From contig JAGKSW010000100.1 of assembly GCA_018993265.1 (NCBI GenBank), positions 1 through 64,000 of the forward strand: DNA of 64,000 nt, written 5' to 3'. The notes under the pieces were generated by a model that saw only the letters and a list, made by a program, of their open reading frames with translations, was not told the origin of the DNA and ran no database searches. Position numbers and translations under genes: made by a program. This DNA comes from Nostoc sp. TH1S01 (lineage in GTDB: Bacteria; Cyanobacteriota; Cyanobacteriia; Cyanobacteriales; Nostocaceae). The number at the start of each line of letters is the position of its first letter. The first letter of the stretch is position 1. This document shows positions 26,637 to 35,194 of this stretch, piece by piece.

Positions 26637-27320
26637 ATGCAGTTTGCTCCCTTTTTTCCTTTTATCTATCGGATTCTTCAACCAAGCTTTCCTGATTGTC
26701 TTTGGTGTGGCGATCGCAACTCTCAGGCGATCGCACTAACTTTTGACGATGGCCCCCATCCCCAATACACACGCCAAGTTTTACAAGTTTTAGACCGCTA
26801 CAACATTACAGCCAGTTTTTTTTGGTTGGGTGTTTGCGTCAACCGTTCACCAGATGTTGCTAAAGCAGTGAGTGATAGAGGCCATTGGATTGGCTTGCAT
26901 GGTTACGATCATCGTTCTTTTCCGACGCTGACTCAGGGCGAACTCAAGGAAAGTTTAGAAAAAACCCAAACTGCTATCTACAATGCTTGCAACCTCCTAC
27001 CCGAACAAGTGCTTGATGTTCGGCCTCCCAACGGTTTATTTACACCCAAAACTTTAAAATTATTTCGTCAATGGAATTACCGTCCGGTCATGTGGAGTGT
27101 TGTACCAGAAGACTGGGTAAGACCTGGAATTACTACTGTAGTGCAGCGAGTTCTCCACCAAGTACAAAATGGTTCACTCATTGTGTTACATGATGGTGTT
27201 TGTGGCGGACAAGACGTAGCTGCAACGATAGAAGTTTTAATTCCCCAATTGCTCGAACAAGGCTATCAGTTTGTGACAGTAGATAATTTATGGCAATACA
27301 ATCAAACTCATTTAATCTGA
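26637..27320 (+). CDS. Polysaccharide deacetylase (NodB homology domain)
   Basis: Carbohydrate esterase family 4 protein (227 aa) that removes acetyl groups from N-acetylglucosamine polymers such as peptidoglycan or exopolysaccharide. The metal/base motif TFDDGPHP (about residues 34-41) and the His pair motif HGYDHRSF (about 84) are intact, as is LHDGV near the C-terminus. The usual RPPYG motif reads RPPNG. No clear cleavable signal peptide is seen. It overlaps the convergent secreted-protein gene by 13 bp. Confidence 0.88.
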   Translation: MQFAPFFPFIYRILQPSFPDCLWCGDRNSQAIALTFDDGPHPQYTRQVLQVLDRYNITASFFWLGVCVNRSPDVAKAVSDRGHWIGLHGYDHRSFPTLTQGELKESLEKTQTAIYNACNLLPEQVLDVRPPNGLFTPKTLKLFRQWNYRPVMWSVVPEDWVRPGITTVVQRVLHQVQNGSLIVLHDGVCGGQDVAATIEVLIPQLLEQGYQFVTVDNLWQYNQTHLI

Positions 27321-28075
27321 ATACTTGGCTTAGATATAACGTCACTCACAGCAGGAGGAATATTCATACTCTGCGAGAAAGAGAAGTCTTTAGTCATCTG
27401 TGTTGACCAATTTTGATCATAAATCATGGGCATAGTAGCCACTGTCTTTCCTAAATTTTGCTTTTGGCAAGCTGGTAGTAATTTGACATCTACAAAATTA
27501 ATACACGAATTCTCTGGAGCAAAAGCTACGGAAGTTGTTTCTTCCAGTTCTCTAGTTATCGTATCTGATAGTGGTTGAGTATTTCGATCACTCAGATCAT
27601 TCATACCAAGGTAGCCGATGTTCTGTAAATCTTCCATTGTGCGCTGCATAATAACAGTGTTGTAATTGGTACTAACAAGAGTACCCCACTTCATATACTG
27701 AGAGTTAGCTGCATCACGTCGATTTTGCTCTAATGAACATCCAAACCAAGTTGGTTGACTTTTTGTGGGTGTAGAAGTATCCCCAGATGTAATGCTGACA
27801 ACTATCATTTTTTTGTTATGCTTGCTACTCATTACAACTTTATTCACAGTCCAACCCGCGACAACTGCTTCCATTGTCACAGGCATGGTATATGTGTTTT
27901 TGAATAATTCTGCTGGGCGAGATTGATTTTTGCTAAAACATCCCTCATGATCAACAACAAGATGAGAAATTTCTTGAGCCATCGCTTCTTGTGGTTTTTG
28001 ACTGAGGAAAGCCACCTGAACAATTGCTAAAGTTACCGTTAAGCTCAATGTCTTTAAAAATGTTTTAGTTTTCAT
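27308..28075 (-). CDS. Secreted hypothetical protein, 255 aa
   Basis: Not recognised. A classical signal peptide (KTKTFLKTLSLTVTLAIVQV, with cleavage probably after AMA near residue 33) indicates export. The mature part has several Cys (GCF, GCSL, SCINF, PACQ) that could form disulfides, and many Thr/Ser/Asn, suggesting a periplasmic or extracellular beta-rich protein. It is convergent with the deacetylase. No catalytic motif can be named. Confidence 0.7.
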   Translation of the reverse strand: MKTKTFLKTLSLTVTLAIVQVAFLSQKPQEAMAQEISHLVVDHEGCFSKNQSRPAELFKNTYTMPVTMEAVVAGWTVNKVVMSSKHNKKMIVVSITSGDTSTPTKSQPTWFGCSLEQNRRDAANSQYMKWGTLVSTNYNTVIMQRTMEDLQNIGYLGMNDLSDRNTQPLSDTITRELEETTSVAFAPENSCINFVDVKLLPACQKQNLGKTVATMPMIYDQNWSTQMTKDFSFSQSMNIPPAVSDVISKPSIQIK

Positions 28076-28170
28076 AATAGATGTTATCCATATTCAGAAA
28101 CTGCATTTCTGGCATCTATTTAACAGATAAAGAAAGATTGTGAGGATCTTGTGAGGGAAAACTAAATCAT

Positions 28171-28299
28171 TTGGATAAAACAGTCCGATCAATTGATGAC
28201 GCTACGGTTTTGTATCCTGTGTTGTCTTATGAATACTTGACGATTGAAGACGGAACACTGGAATTGATAAATGTGCCAAAGTATACGCAGTACTTATAA
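28171..28299 (+). pseudogene. Possible C-terminal gene fragment, 42 codons
   Basis: An open frame from TTG to TAA reads like natural protein (YPVLSYEYLTIEDGTLELI, ending NVPKYTQYL) but has no ATG or ribosome site, and an in-frame stop lies shortly upstream. Most likely the 3' end of a lost gene; the family is not recognised. Confidence 0.35.
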
Positions 28300-28311
28300 A
28301 GTATTAAAATC

Positions 28312-28360
28312 ACCGACAGATCATCTCTTGCTAAAGACTCTTTAGAGATGATCTGTCGGT
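28312..28360. repeat. Perfect 17-bp inverted repeat hairpin
   Basis: ACCGACAGATCATCTCT and its exact reverse complement flank a 15-nt loop. No U-run follows, so a simple terminator is not certain. It could terminate the fragment upstream or be the ends of a tiny element. Confidence 0.7.
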
Positions 28361-28540
28361 TAGTCTAGGGAATTTACAGTAGTTATGAGTTGAATTAGGA
28401 CATCCGATAGTGCCTTAAAATTCCTTCTTCTTAAGTCGGCAAATTCGGCCACGCGGTGGCCTCCCTGTTGAGGGAAGTGGTATGGAAACCCTCAAGACTG
28501 GTGCCTCTTTTGAATTCAGAATTCTGCTGTAAGACCTATG

Positions 28541-28882
28541 TTAGCCGCTTGTGGCTTTACGCTTTTGAGCGACTTCACTTTCAGAATCTAAGGTTGAGGC
28601 TGTTGTCTCAGTACCTAATATCTGATGTATTTCGTTTATTGAATTTGGTTTCGCTACAGGTTCTTCTAATGGTTCGTTCACATATTCTATTAGGTCGTCT
28701 ACTTGGCAATCTAATGCCTTACAGAACCTAATGATTCTTTCAATGTGGTCTGTCCCAGTTCTGCCGCTTTCCCAGTTTTGAATAGTGCTTTCAGTTACGC
28801 CAACAAGACGCGACAGTTCAAGCTGGGTCAGCCCTGCTCTTTCACGAAGCAAAGCGATCCTCGGTTTTGGCTTTTGTTTCAC
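28541..28882 (-). CDS. XRE-family HTH transcriptional regulator
   Basis: Small DNA-binding protein (113 aa) with a Cro/cI-type HTH at about residues 10-65 (LLRERAGLTQLELSRLVGV, then TIQNWESGR), followed by an acidic, Ser/Thr-rich tail with no recognised domain. The start is GTG at 28882, which gives a normal lead into the HTH. A 17-bp palindrome lies 28 bp upstream of the start and may be its own operator. A PIN-domain gene lies upstream on the same strand, separated by 186 bp; a shared toxin-antitoxin role is possible but unproven. Confidence 0.88.
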   Translation of the reverse strand: MKQKPKPRIALLRERAGLTQLELSRLVGVTESTIQNWESGRTGTDHIERIIRFCKALDCQVDDLIEYVNEPLEEPVAKPNSINEIHQILGTETTASTLDSESEVAQKRKATSG

Positions 28883-28910
28883 AGCTACAGCACTTTTATC
28901 TCAATATATA

Positions 28911-28927
28911 GTGCTAGATCGTAGCAC
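28911..28927. promoter_or_regulatory. Palindromic operator candidate upstream of XRE gene
   Basis: GTGCTA-GATCG-TAGCAC, a 6-bp arm palindrome, lies 28 bp upstream of the GTG start. A second half-like site (GCTACAGCAC) lies between it and the gene. This arrangement suits autorepression by a dimeric XRE regulator. Confidence 0.5.
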
Positions 28928-29068
28928 CAAAAAAAACCTACGCCTAGAAAATCCCTAAAAAAACTTTATTTTAAACCCTCTTTCTTTAAAATTTGGACTA
29001 AAAGATGTAGGTGTGTCATCTATCTAGGAGAATAAATAATAAACTATTAATTATTGGCTCCTGATTAA

Positions 29069-29518
29069 TTACAAACACTTTTGTAACTGTCTTTCTAAGT
29101 TGGCTCGCAACCACAACTCAGCTGCCGACCAAACCCAGAACTGATTTGGTGCTTCCGCAAAATCCTCCGGTTTGTGTGTGACGATCGCATCTAGCACTTG
29201 GTCACTAATACAAACGAACTCGACAGCAGATTCAAAATCTCTTATGGGTAACGAGCGTGCTATTTGCAAAATTTGCTGGTCAACAATACAAATGTGAATT
29301 TTTTCTCGTAACCAATCAATTACGATTTCTGCAATTTGACTGTTTTGCAAGCGGCTAGTATATGCAGCGATTTTTTGCCAGCCAATATCGGTTAAATACA
29401 GCTTGATTGATGGATGCACGCCATCCAGCAATTCTCGGACATCTTCTGTCAATTTGTTGCGATTTATCAAAGCATCTAAGATTAAATCGGCATCAACTAA
29501 AATCCTGAACACTTGCAA
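29069..29518 (-). CDS. PIN-domain protein (VapC-like nuclease)
   Basis: PIN-fold ribonuclease candidate (149 aa). The N-terminal metal-binding Asp occurs in RILVDADLILDALI; later acidic residues in RDFESAVEFVCISDQVLDAIVTHKPEDF match the PIN active-site pattern (E..D...D..VT.n..DF). The start is TTG at 29518 or GTG two codons later. VapC toxins usually follow a small antitoxin gene, but no convincing one precedes this gene. Alternatives are a solitary PIN nuclease or a decayed toxin module. The XRE regulator follows on the same strand. Confidence 0.8.
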   Translation of the reverse strand: MQVFRILVDADLILDALINRNKLTEDVRELLDGVHPSIKLYLTDIGWQKIAAYTSRLQNSQIAEIVIDWLREKIHICIVDQQILQIARSLPIRDFESAVEFVCISDQVLDAIVTHKPEDFAEAPNQFWVWSAAELWLRANLERQLQKCL

Positions 29519-29966
29519 CTCCCATGATATACTGAATAAATACAGCTAGTAAATGGTTAATATCCATCAAGTATGCGCCCCTGACATTGAAGCGTAGTCA
29601 GCACTGAGTTGTTTTGTAGATAACCAGCGATCGCTCAAATTAAGAATGAAGGTGCTGCTAATATATACGAGCATTAGTTGTAGTCACTGAAACTTAAACT
29701 TACATAATCAACTACAGGGGAATTAATCATTATTTCAGATTTGATTCTCCAGGTTTTTTTGCAAAATATTAAGGCACGTAAATTATTTGTGATAAAAATA
29801 TAGGTTCAGGGAAAACGCTCCATTTCACATAAAAATCAATTTAAATCCGCACAATAAAAGCAGGCTGGAACCAAGCTCTGTCTGATATTGACTATTAGCC
29901 AAAATGACGGCAGATAATTGTCTGAGTTCCAGGTACAAAATTTTTCGGCTGCTTTGTTTTAGTTGC
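29519..29966. other. Intergenic region without clear gene
   Basis: These 448 bp between the PIN gene and mltA contain only short unconvincing ORFs, including a 35-codon frame at 29567-29674 on the - strand. No antitoxin, strong hairpin or RNA gene was recognised. Confidence 0.4.
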
Positions 29967-31187
29967 TTAGGGTTTGAGTAACATATAATACAATTGGCCA
30001 TTGCTAACTGTAACGCCAGCACGTTCCCCAGCTATTTTCCCAGTACCCAAAAAATAATCTACTCTACCTGCACCTCTAATAGCTCCGCCTGTATCTTGAT
30101 CTAGCACGTAACGGCTAACAATCTGATGCTCCATCGCGCCGTTAGCTTGGACAAAAGGAAAAGCAGCACGAATCAAAGCTAAAGCCCCAGGTGGCATGAG
30201 AGATTTATCTGTAGCGATTGAACGTTCTGATGTGAGTGGTACATTAATAGAACCTTGGGCTGGTGCGCCGTGGTTTTCTTGAAAAAAGACAAAACTCGGA
30301 TCGCGGGGGATATATATATTTAATTCTGAGGGATGCTGCTGAAAATAGTCGAGGATAATGGGCATTGTCATCCCCTGTAAAGGCAATTTGCCATCATTGG
30401 CTAGTTCTCGACCAATACTTTTATAGTTATAAGCTGTATTGCCTGCGTAACCTATGGTTGTCTGGGTTTTATCGGTCAATTGCAACCGCGCTGAACCCTG
30501 AATTTGAATCATATATGGTTCCAGGCGATCGCGGAACCAAAATAACTCTAATCCTCGCAATTTGCCTTTTGTTCCTTGTAAACCATCAGCACCTTCGAGT
30601 TCTAAGCGGGTGGGATGCGGCTGAGGCCAAGAGTTGAAATCGGAAGGTAATCGATAAACTGGATAGCGAAATTCGGCTGTGGGAAGACGACTGGCAAGAT
30701 ACAGTGGTTCATAATAAGCGGTAAATAAAACTGTGCCTTTTTGGTCTTTGCCAACAGACTGATAATAAACAAACTCTCGTTCTATGGCTTGATGTAATTC
30801 GTTTGCAGATTGAGATTTTAAAAGGAGTTCGCGGAATCGTTTTAAACTTTTGATGACGCGATCGCGTGTAATTTCCGTTACCGGATATGCTTGATAAGCT
30901 GCGATCGCTCGTGATGTTTGCAAATATTGCAAACTGCGGTCAATAGAATTTATTAGTGCTTTTTTGTCTGCTAATTTATCTAAACAAGAGAGGTCATCTT
31001 GACAACAACTCACAGGCGATCGTTGAATCAGAACTGGTTGCGTGTTTTGTAAAGACTCTGGTATCTCCCATTTCTTAATTCGACATATCGATGAACTCAG
31101 TTCTCGAAATCCTAATGGTTGTATCCCCACCAAAAAAATCAACATAATTATTGGTGGGGCGCTGAAAGTTGCTAGTTTGTATTTCAT
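29967..31187 (-). CDS. mltA: MltA-type lytic murein transglycosylase
   Basis: Peptidoglycan-cleaving lytic transglycosylase that forms 1,6-anhydromuramyl ends (406 aa). The ATG at 31187 opens a signal/anchor region (residues 1-30); a TTG 21 codons earlier would translate a GGGAATAGGGAGTGGGG-type repeat and is rejected. The MltA domain spans about residues 120-300 (FTAYYEPLYLASR; IQIQGSARLQL), followed by the 3D domain with QDTGGAIRGAGRVDYFLGTG carrying the catalytic Asp residues. Located just downstream of pcxA on the same strand. Confidence 0.92.
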   Translation of the reverse strand: MKYKLATFSAPPIIMLIFLVGIQPLGFRELSSSICRIKKWEIPESLQNTQPVLIQRSPVSCCQDDLSCLDKLADKKALINSIDRSLQYLQTSRAIAAYQAYPVTEITRDRVIKSLKRFRELLLKSQSANELHQAIEREFVYYQSVGKDQKGTVLFTAYYEPLYLASRLPTAEFRYPVYRLPSDFNSWPQPHPTRLELEGADGLQGTKGKLRGLELFWFRDRLEPYMIQIQGSARLQLTDKTQTTIGYAGNTAYNYKSIGRELANDGKLPLQGMTMPIILDYFQQHPSELNIYIPRDPSFVFFQENHGAPAQGSINVPLTSERSIATDKSLMPPGALALIRAAFPFVQANGAMEHQIVSRYVLDQDTGGAIRGAGRVDYFLGTGKIAGERAGVTVSNGQLYYMLLKP

Positions 31188-31262
31188 TAATAGCAAAGTA
31201 TTGATTGCTAAGTATTTCAGACTTTTCCACGCCCCACTCCCTATTCCCAATTCCCTATTTTA

Positions 31263-32591
31263 TTACTCATTCATATTGCGATAGGTTGCAACAGCAGAAG
31301 GCGAAATGCGGTTGAGATAACGGAATATCCAGTATTTAAAAATCGTGTCTAAAATTACAGGAAATGTGGCAATAAACAAAAAGATGAAATCTCGGTTAGC
31401 TGGTAAACCCCAATGGCGCGATACACCTTCTAAAATTACTTCCCAACCGTGGGGAGAGTGGAATCCTACAAATACATCAGTAAACAAAATGATAATAAAC
31501 GCCTTGGCACTATCACTCAAACCATAGACAATATTATCAAAGAAATCTTTTAGTACTGCGATAGATTGCTTACTCACAAGCAGCAACCAAACAAAAGCAA
31601 TTACTGAGAAAATATCGGCAAAAACATTTTTAATCGCATTGGCACTTTCACCACGAAATTCTTCAGCAATCTCTGCGGCTTTTTCTTTCAGTTTATCTTC
31701 TATGGCTTCTGCATTCAGAGGTGGTGCAATGCCAATTAAATTTTCAAATCTAATTCTTTCTTCAAATTTTTGTAACTCTGATAAAGCTTCTTCTTCCATT
31801 TCAAAATTCAGGAAGACACTTGCGGTTTCTGCTGGTTTAAAATGGTTAATTAATGGCCCAACAATCAAAGCTTTTGATAGTTGATGGGCTAAAAGAGGTA
31901 CAATAATTAGTAATAATATAAATCTGATAGATATAATAGTTCTTCTTTGAGCTTGACGAAAGCTTTTAACAACATCTTGCTCAGAATTTGGGTCTAATTC
32001 GACTTGTAAACGACTAATAGTGCCTAAAATTGAGCGAGGTAATACACCTGTTGTATCAGCTTTCCGGCGTGGTTTTAGTTTTGGTTCGGAATTTTTATTA
32101 GGTAATGGAGTCGGTAAAGGTGCAGGAGATTTTGACGTAGCGAACTCATCAACTTTAACTAATTGTGGTTGGTTAACTATTGCAGAGTTAACCTCAATAT
32201 CAGGTAAAGTATATTTTGATATGACTTCATCAATAAATCTTAACTTTTCTAAAATGATGTCAGCACTGGGATATTCTATACCTGTTTTTCGGGCTGCTTT
32301 TTGATTAGATTCATTAGAAAACCAACGGCTGGCTCGAAACTCCGTCAGCCGCATCCGAGCAATTTTTAATTGTTTTTTGAGGTCTAACTCAAAATAATCC
32401 ATCATGCTGCTGCTGTAGGGGCTGGAGTCAGCATCTATTTTCTTACCGTTGAAATGCTCATCTTCTATGGATTTAATTTGTAACGCTGCTTGATAAGCTT
32501 CATCAAGAGAACGCTGTGGCGTTAATAAGTACCAACGATAAGCAGCTAGTAAGTAAGAGTAAATTTTTTGAGTGAAAGCGAAATTATTCAT
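31263..32591 (-). CDS. pcxA: PcxA/CemA-like proton extrusion protein
   Basis: Inner-membrane protein (about 442 aa) required for light-induced Na+-dependent proton extrusion and pH/CO2 homeostasis in cyanobacteria; homologue of plastid CemA. A long soluble N-terminus (YAYRWYLLTPQRSLDEAY-like opening, about 1-215) precedes four hydrophobic segments (about 222-245, 325-350, 365-385, 400-430). The C-terminal core HSPHGWEVILEG and FPVILDTIFKYWIFRYLNRISPSAV match the family. The ATG at 32591 is preferred to a TTG at 32600. mltA follows after 75 bp. Confidence 0.93.
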   Translation of the reverse strand: MNNFAFTQKIYSYLLAAYRWYLLTPQRSLDEAYQAALQIKSIEDEHFNGKKIDADSSPYSSSMMDYFELDLKKQLKIARMRLTEFRASRWFSNESNQKAARKTGIEYPSADIILEKLRFIDEVISKYTLPDIEVNSAIVNQPQLVKVDEFATSKSPAPLPTPLPNKNSEPKLKPRRKADTTGVLPRSILGTISRLQVELDPNSEQDVVKSFRQAQRRTIISIRFILLLIIVPLLAHQLSKALIVGPLINHFKPAETASVFLNFEMEEEALSELQKFEERIRFENLIGIAPPLNAEAIEDKLKEKAAEIAEEFRGESANAIKNVFADIFSVIAFVWLLLVSKQSIAVLKDFFDNIVYGLSDSAKAFIIILFTDVFVGFHSPHGWEVILEGVSRHWGLPANRDFIFLFIATFPVILDTIFKYWIFRYLNRISPSAVATYRNMNE

Positions 32592-32679
32592 TGTAGGCAA
32601 TTATCCAGCCTTTTGTAGTGATTCTTAACCCTAAGTTAACGCACAAGATATACTAACCAAATCTAGAAGGAGAAAGTTT

Positions 32680-35004
32680 GTGGTTTCACATTCTGTTTGG
32701 ATTGTCGGCAATAGCCGCAGCGGTAAGACAACTCGTTTGATAGAGCATTTTTGTCGTTGGCTACAAATAGAAAATCACAACTTTGGATTATTTTATACTA
32801 AAAAAGCCGGAAAGAAATCAGATCATTCCATCTCCAAACCCTTAGTTTTGAAGCAAACAGAACCAGGAGTTTTAGTCTTAGCTGCCAATGATGACAATCG
32901 TCGAGAATTATCGGATAAAATTGTTACAAAAACCGTAGGAAAATACCCAATTCGTGCTAAAACTCCATTAGGTTTTTTTCAAGATGAAGTTATTTTATTT
33001 TGGCCTTTACTGATTGAGTTGCTGCATCTTAAGGCACAATTTCCAGTAAGATTGCGCCCAGAAACTGAACAGGAATTAGCAACAAAACTCTGGCGCGAGC
33101 AATTAGATGCAGAAACGCTACGTCGTGCAGGAGTGAATGAATACCGTTTAGTACGACGGATTTTGGACTTATTGCAATTAGCTGCTTATAGTGGTACAGC
33201 TTGCGAAGGAATTGCGGAGGTTTTACAAAGCGGTTTAGAGGAAAATGGCATAAATCTAGAGCCGGAATTTTTGGCATCCTTGCTGCTAGATTGGCGTAAT
33301 TGGTGTTTAGAGCGAGGCTTACTCACTTATGGGATTATAACTGAACTCTACACGCAGCATTTGTTAAGCGATCGCCATTATCAAGAACGTCTTAGCCAAA
33401 GGTATCAAGCCATACTTGCTGATGATGTTGATGATTACCCAGCAGTAACACGTCAGTTATTTGAAACACTTTTAAAACAGGGCGCTGTTGGTGCATTTAC
33501 ATACAACCCTGATGGAGCCGTACGCTTGGGATTAGGCGCTGATCCCAACTATTTGGAAGGGTTGGCTAGGCATTGTCGGGTAGAAACTTTGTTTGCACCC
33601 GCCGAACCATCCTTAGCAGAGAAACTAGCTAGACCAATGGTCGAATTTATTACGCAACCAATGGTGATGTTAGAGCTACCCGCAACAGTACAGTCAATTC
33701 AAACTACCTCCCGTGCTGAATTACTGCGAACCACAGCAGAAGTCATTGGTAAAGCTATTAAGTCAGGACGAATACAACCAGAAGAAATTGCCATCATAGC
33801 ACCTGGTTTGGATGCGATCGCTCGTTACACCCTCATCGAAATCCTCACCAAGCAAAACATCCCCGTCGAATCACTCAACGACCAACGCCCCTTAATTAGT
33901 TCACCAATGATTAGGGCATTGTTAACTATGTTGGCACTCGTTTATCCCGGCTTAGGACGCTTGGTAGACCGAGATGCGGTGGCTGAGATGTTGGTAGTGT
34001 TGAGTAGGAGGCAGGAGGCAGAAGAAGTATTAAATACTCAGCACTCAGCACTCAGCACTCAGCACTCCATACTCAGCACTCAGCACTCCATACTCAGCAC
34101 TCACCTTGACCCGGTACGTGCTGGTTTAATCGCTGATTATTGCTTTGTACCTCATCCCGACAGACCTAATTTACTACCTGTCACCTCTTTTGAACGCTGG
34201 GATAGAATTGGCTATGCAGCGACCACCGCTTATAGTCAGATATTACAGTGGATTGAAAAACAGCGATCGCAACAAGAACAGCGTTTAATTCCTAGCCCTA
34301 TTTCTCTGTTGTATCTGGCAATTCAAGACTTTCTGTGTAAAGACAGCAACCCCCCCTACGACCAAATGGCAGCCCTGCGAGAACTGCTAGAAACTGCCCA
34401 ACATTATTGGGAAATTGATACTAGGTTGAGGCAAGAGGCAGGGGGAATAGAATCTTTAACTCAGCACTCAGCACTCAGCACTCAGCACTCAGCACTCAGC
34501 ACTCAGCACTCCTCACTCAGCACTCAGCACTCCTCACTCAGCACTCAGCACTCAGCACTCAGCACTACCTTGGCTGAATTTATTCAACTGCTGCGACGTG
34601 GTACGATTACCGCCAATCCCTATCCATTGCGTCCTATTGGTTTATCTAGAAAAGCCGTCACCTTAGCAACTATTTTCCAATATCGTTCGAGCAGGCGATC
34701 GCATCGTTGGCATTTTTGGCTAGATGTTGGTTCACCATTGTGGGCAAAAGGTGGTGCTGCTACTTTATTTGGTGCGCCATTATTCTTAAAAGACAGATTA
34801 GGTCAACCTTGGACAGCAGAAGATGAAAAAATGACAGAGCAAGAAAGAATCAGCCGAATTTTGGCTGATTTACTCTCGCGCGTCTCCGAAAAAGTGTATT
34901 TGTGTCACAGCGATTTAGCTGTCAACGGCCAAGAACAACTAGGGCCTTTATTACCCTTGGTACATACCTGTGTGTCTGTTATTTCTGAGTCAAGTGTAAG
35001 TTAA
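32680..35004 (+). CDS. SF1-helicase-like P-loop ATPase with translated STRR inserts
   Basis: Large ATPase (774 aa) related to UvrD/RecB-type superfamily 1 proteins. Walker A GNSRSGKTTRL starts near residue 10. A Walker-B-like ILADDVDDYPAVTRQLF (about 246-262) replaces the usual DExQD. Further helicase-like segments (EIAIIAPGLDAIARY; QRPLISSPMIRALLTML) follow, and no nuclease motif was found. The GTG start has AGAAGGAG upstream. Two heptamer arrays (34036-34105, 34459-34566) are read in frame as TQHSALS-type heptapeptides at about residues 453-475 and 594-629, both preceded by GGCAGGAGGCAG-like DNA. The frame stays open through both. Probable DNA repair/recombination role; activity uncertain. 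Confidence 0.75.
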   Translation: MVSHSVWIVGNSRSGKTTRLIEHFCRWLQIENHNFGLFYTKKAGKKSDHSISKPLVLKQTEPGVLVLAANDDNRRELSDKIVTKTVGKYPIRAKTPLGFFQDEVILFWPLLIELLHLKAQFPVRLRPETEQELATKLWREQLDAETLRRAGVNEYRLVRRILDLLQLAAYSGTACEGIAEVLQSGLEENGINLEPEFLASLLLDWRNWCLERGLLTYGIITELYTQHLLSDRHYQERLSQRYQAILADDVDDYPAVTRQLFETLLKQGAVGAFTYNPDGAVRLGLGADPNYLEGLARHCRVETLFAPAEPSLAEKLARPMVEFITQPMVMLELPATVQSIQTTSRAELLRTTAEVIGKAIKSGRIQPEEIAIIAPGLDAIARYTLIEILTKQNIPVESLNDQRPLISSPMIRALLTMLALVYPGLGRLVDRDAVAEMLVVLSRRQEAEEVLNTQHSALSTQHSILSTQHSILSTHLDPVRAGLIADYCFVPHPDRPNLLPVTSFERWDRIGYAATTAYSQILQWIEKQRSQQEQRLIPSPISLLYLAIQDFLCKDSNPPYDQMAALRELLETAQHYWEIDTRLRQEAGGIESLTQHSALSTQHSALSTQHSSLSTQHSSLSTQHSALSTTLAEFIQLLRRGTITANPYPLRPIGLSRKAVTLATIFQYRSSRRSHRWHFWLDVGSPLWAKGGAATLFGAPLFLKDRLGQPWTAEDEKMTEQERISRILADLLSRVSEKVYLCHSDLAVNGQEQLGPLLPLVHTCVSVISESSVS
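34036..34105. repeat. STRR array 1, inside coding sequence
   Basis: Ten heptamers of ACTCAGC with ACTCCAT and ACTCACC variants. Because 7 and 3 share no factor, the array encodes a repeating heptapeptide (TQHSALS/TQHSILS) and keeps all its own codons sense in this frame. Confidence 0.92.
34459..34566. repeat. STRR array 2, inside coding sequence
   Basis: About fifteen heptamers of ACTCAGC with ACTCCTC variants, in the same orientation and reading phase as array 1, 354 bp further on. Encodes TQHSALS/TQHSSLS repeats. Confidence 0.92.
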
Positions 35005-35194
35005 ATATCCAAACCGCGAGTTTACGTAAATTTTACGTACAAACACGCAATAATTCATTAAAAGTTTACATAAAATCTTTTAGTTTTTTAACCAGAATAT
35101 TAAACTCTTACTGAGTTTCAGTTTTTTGGTGTTCTCAAACCCTTCAATTTCATTTTCTTTCATAAATAAAGATAGCAAATGGTATGCGGGAGTA

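Larger units (their letters stand above)
28076..28540. other. 465-bp region with ORF remnant and hairpins
   Basis: It contains a 42-codon ORF without ATG (28171-28299), a perfect 17-bp stem hairpin (28312-28360), and from about 28450 a chain of repeat-type hairpins (ggccacgcggtggcc; ctccctgttgagggag). It looks like a junction of a decayed gene and dispersed repeats. Confidence 0.55.

Noticed and set aside
27961-27980. Another ATGAGA-type operator inside the secreted-protein gene
   Set aside because: Only a degenerate match (ATGAGAAATTTCTTGA) within coding sequence for the signal region; not at a promoter position.
29567-29674. 35-codon ORF upstream of the PIN gene as an antitoxin
   Set aside because: No DNA-binding motif, no ribosome site, and it ends about 50 bp before the PIN start in a manner unlike VapB.
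34036-34566. Tandem repeats as a CRISPR array
   Set aside because: Units are 7 bp and contiguous, with no unique spacers; they are STRR heptamers.
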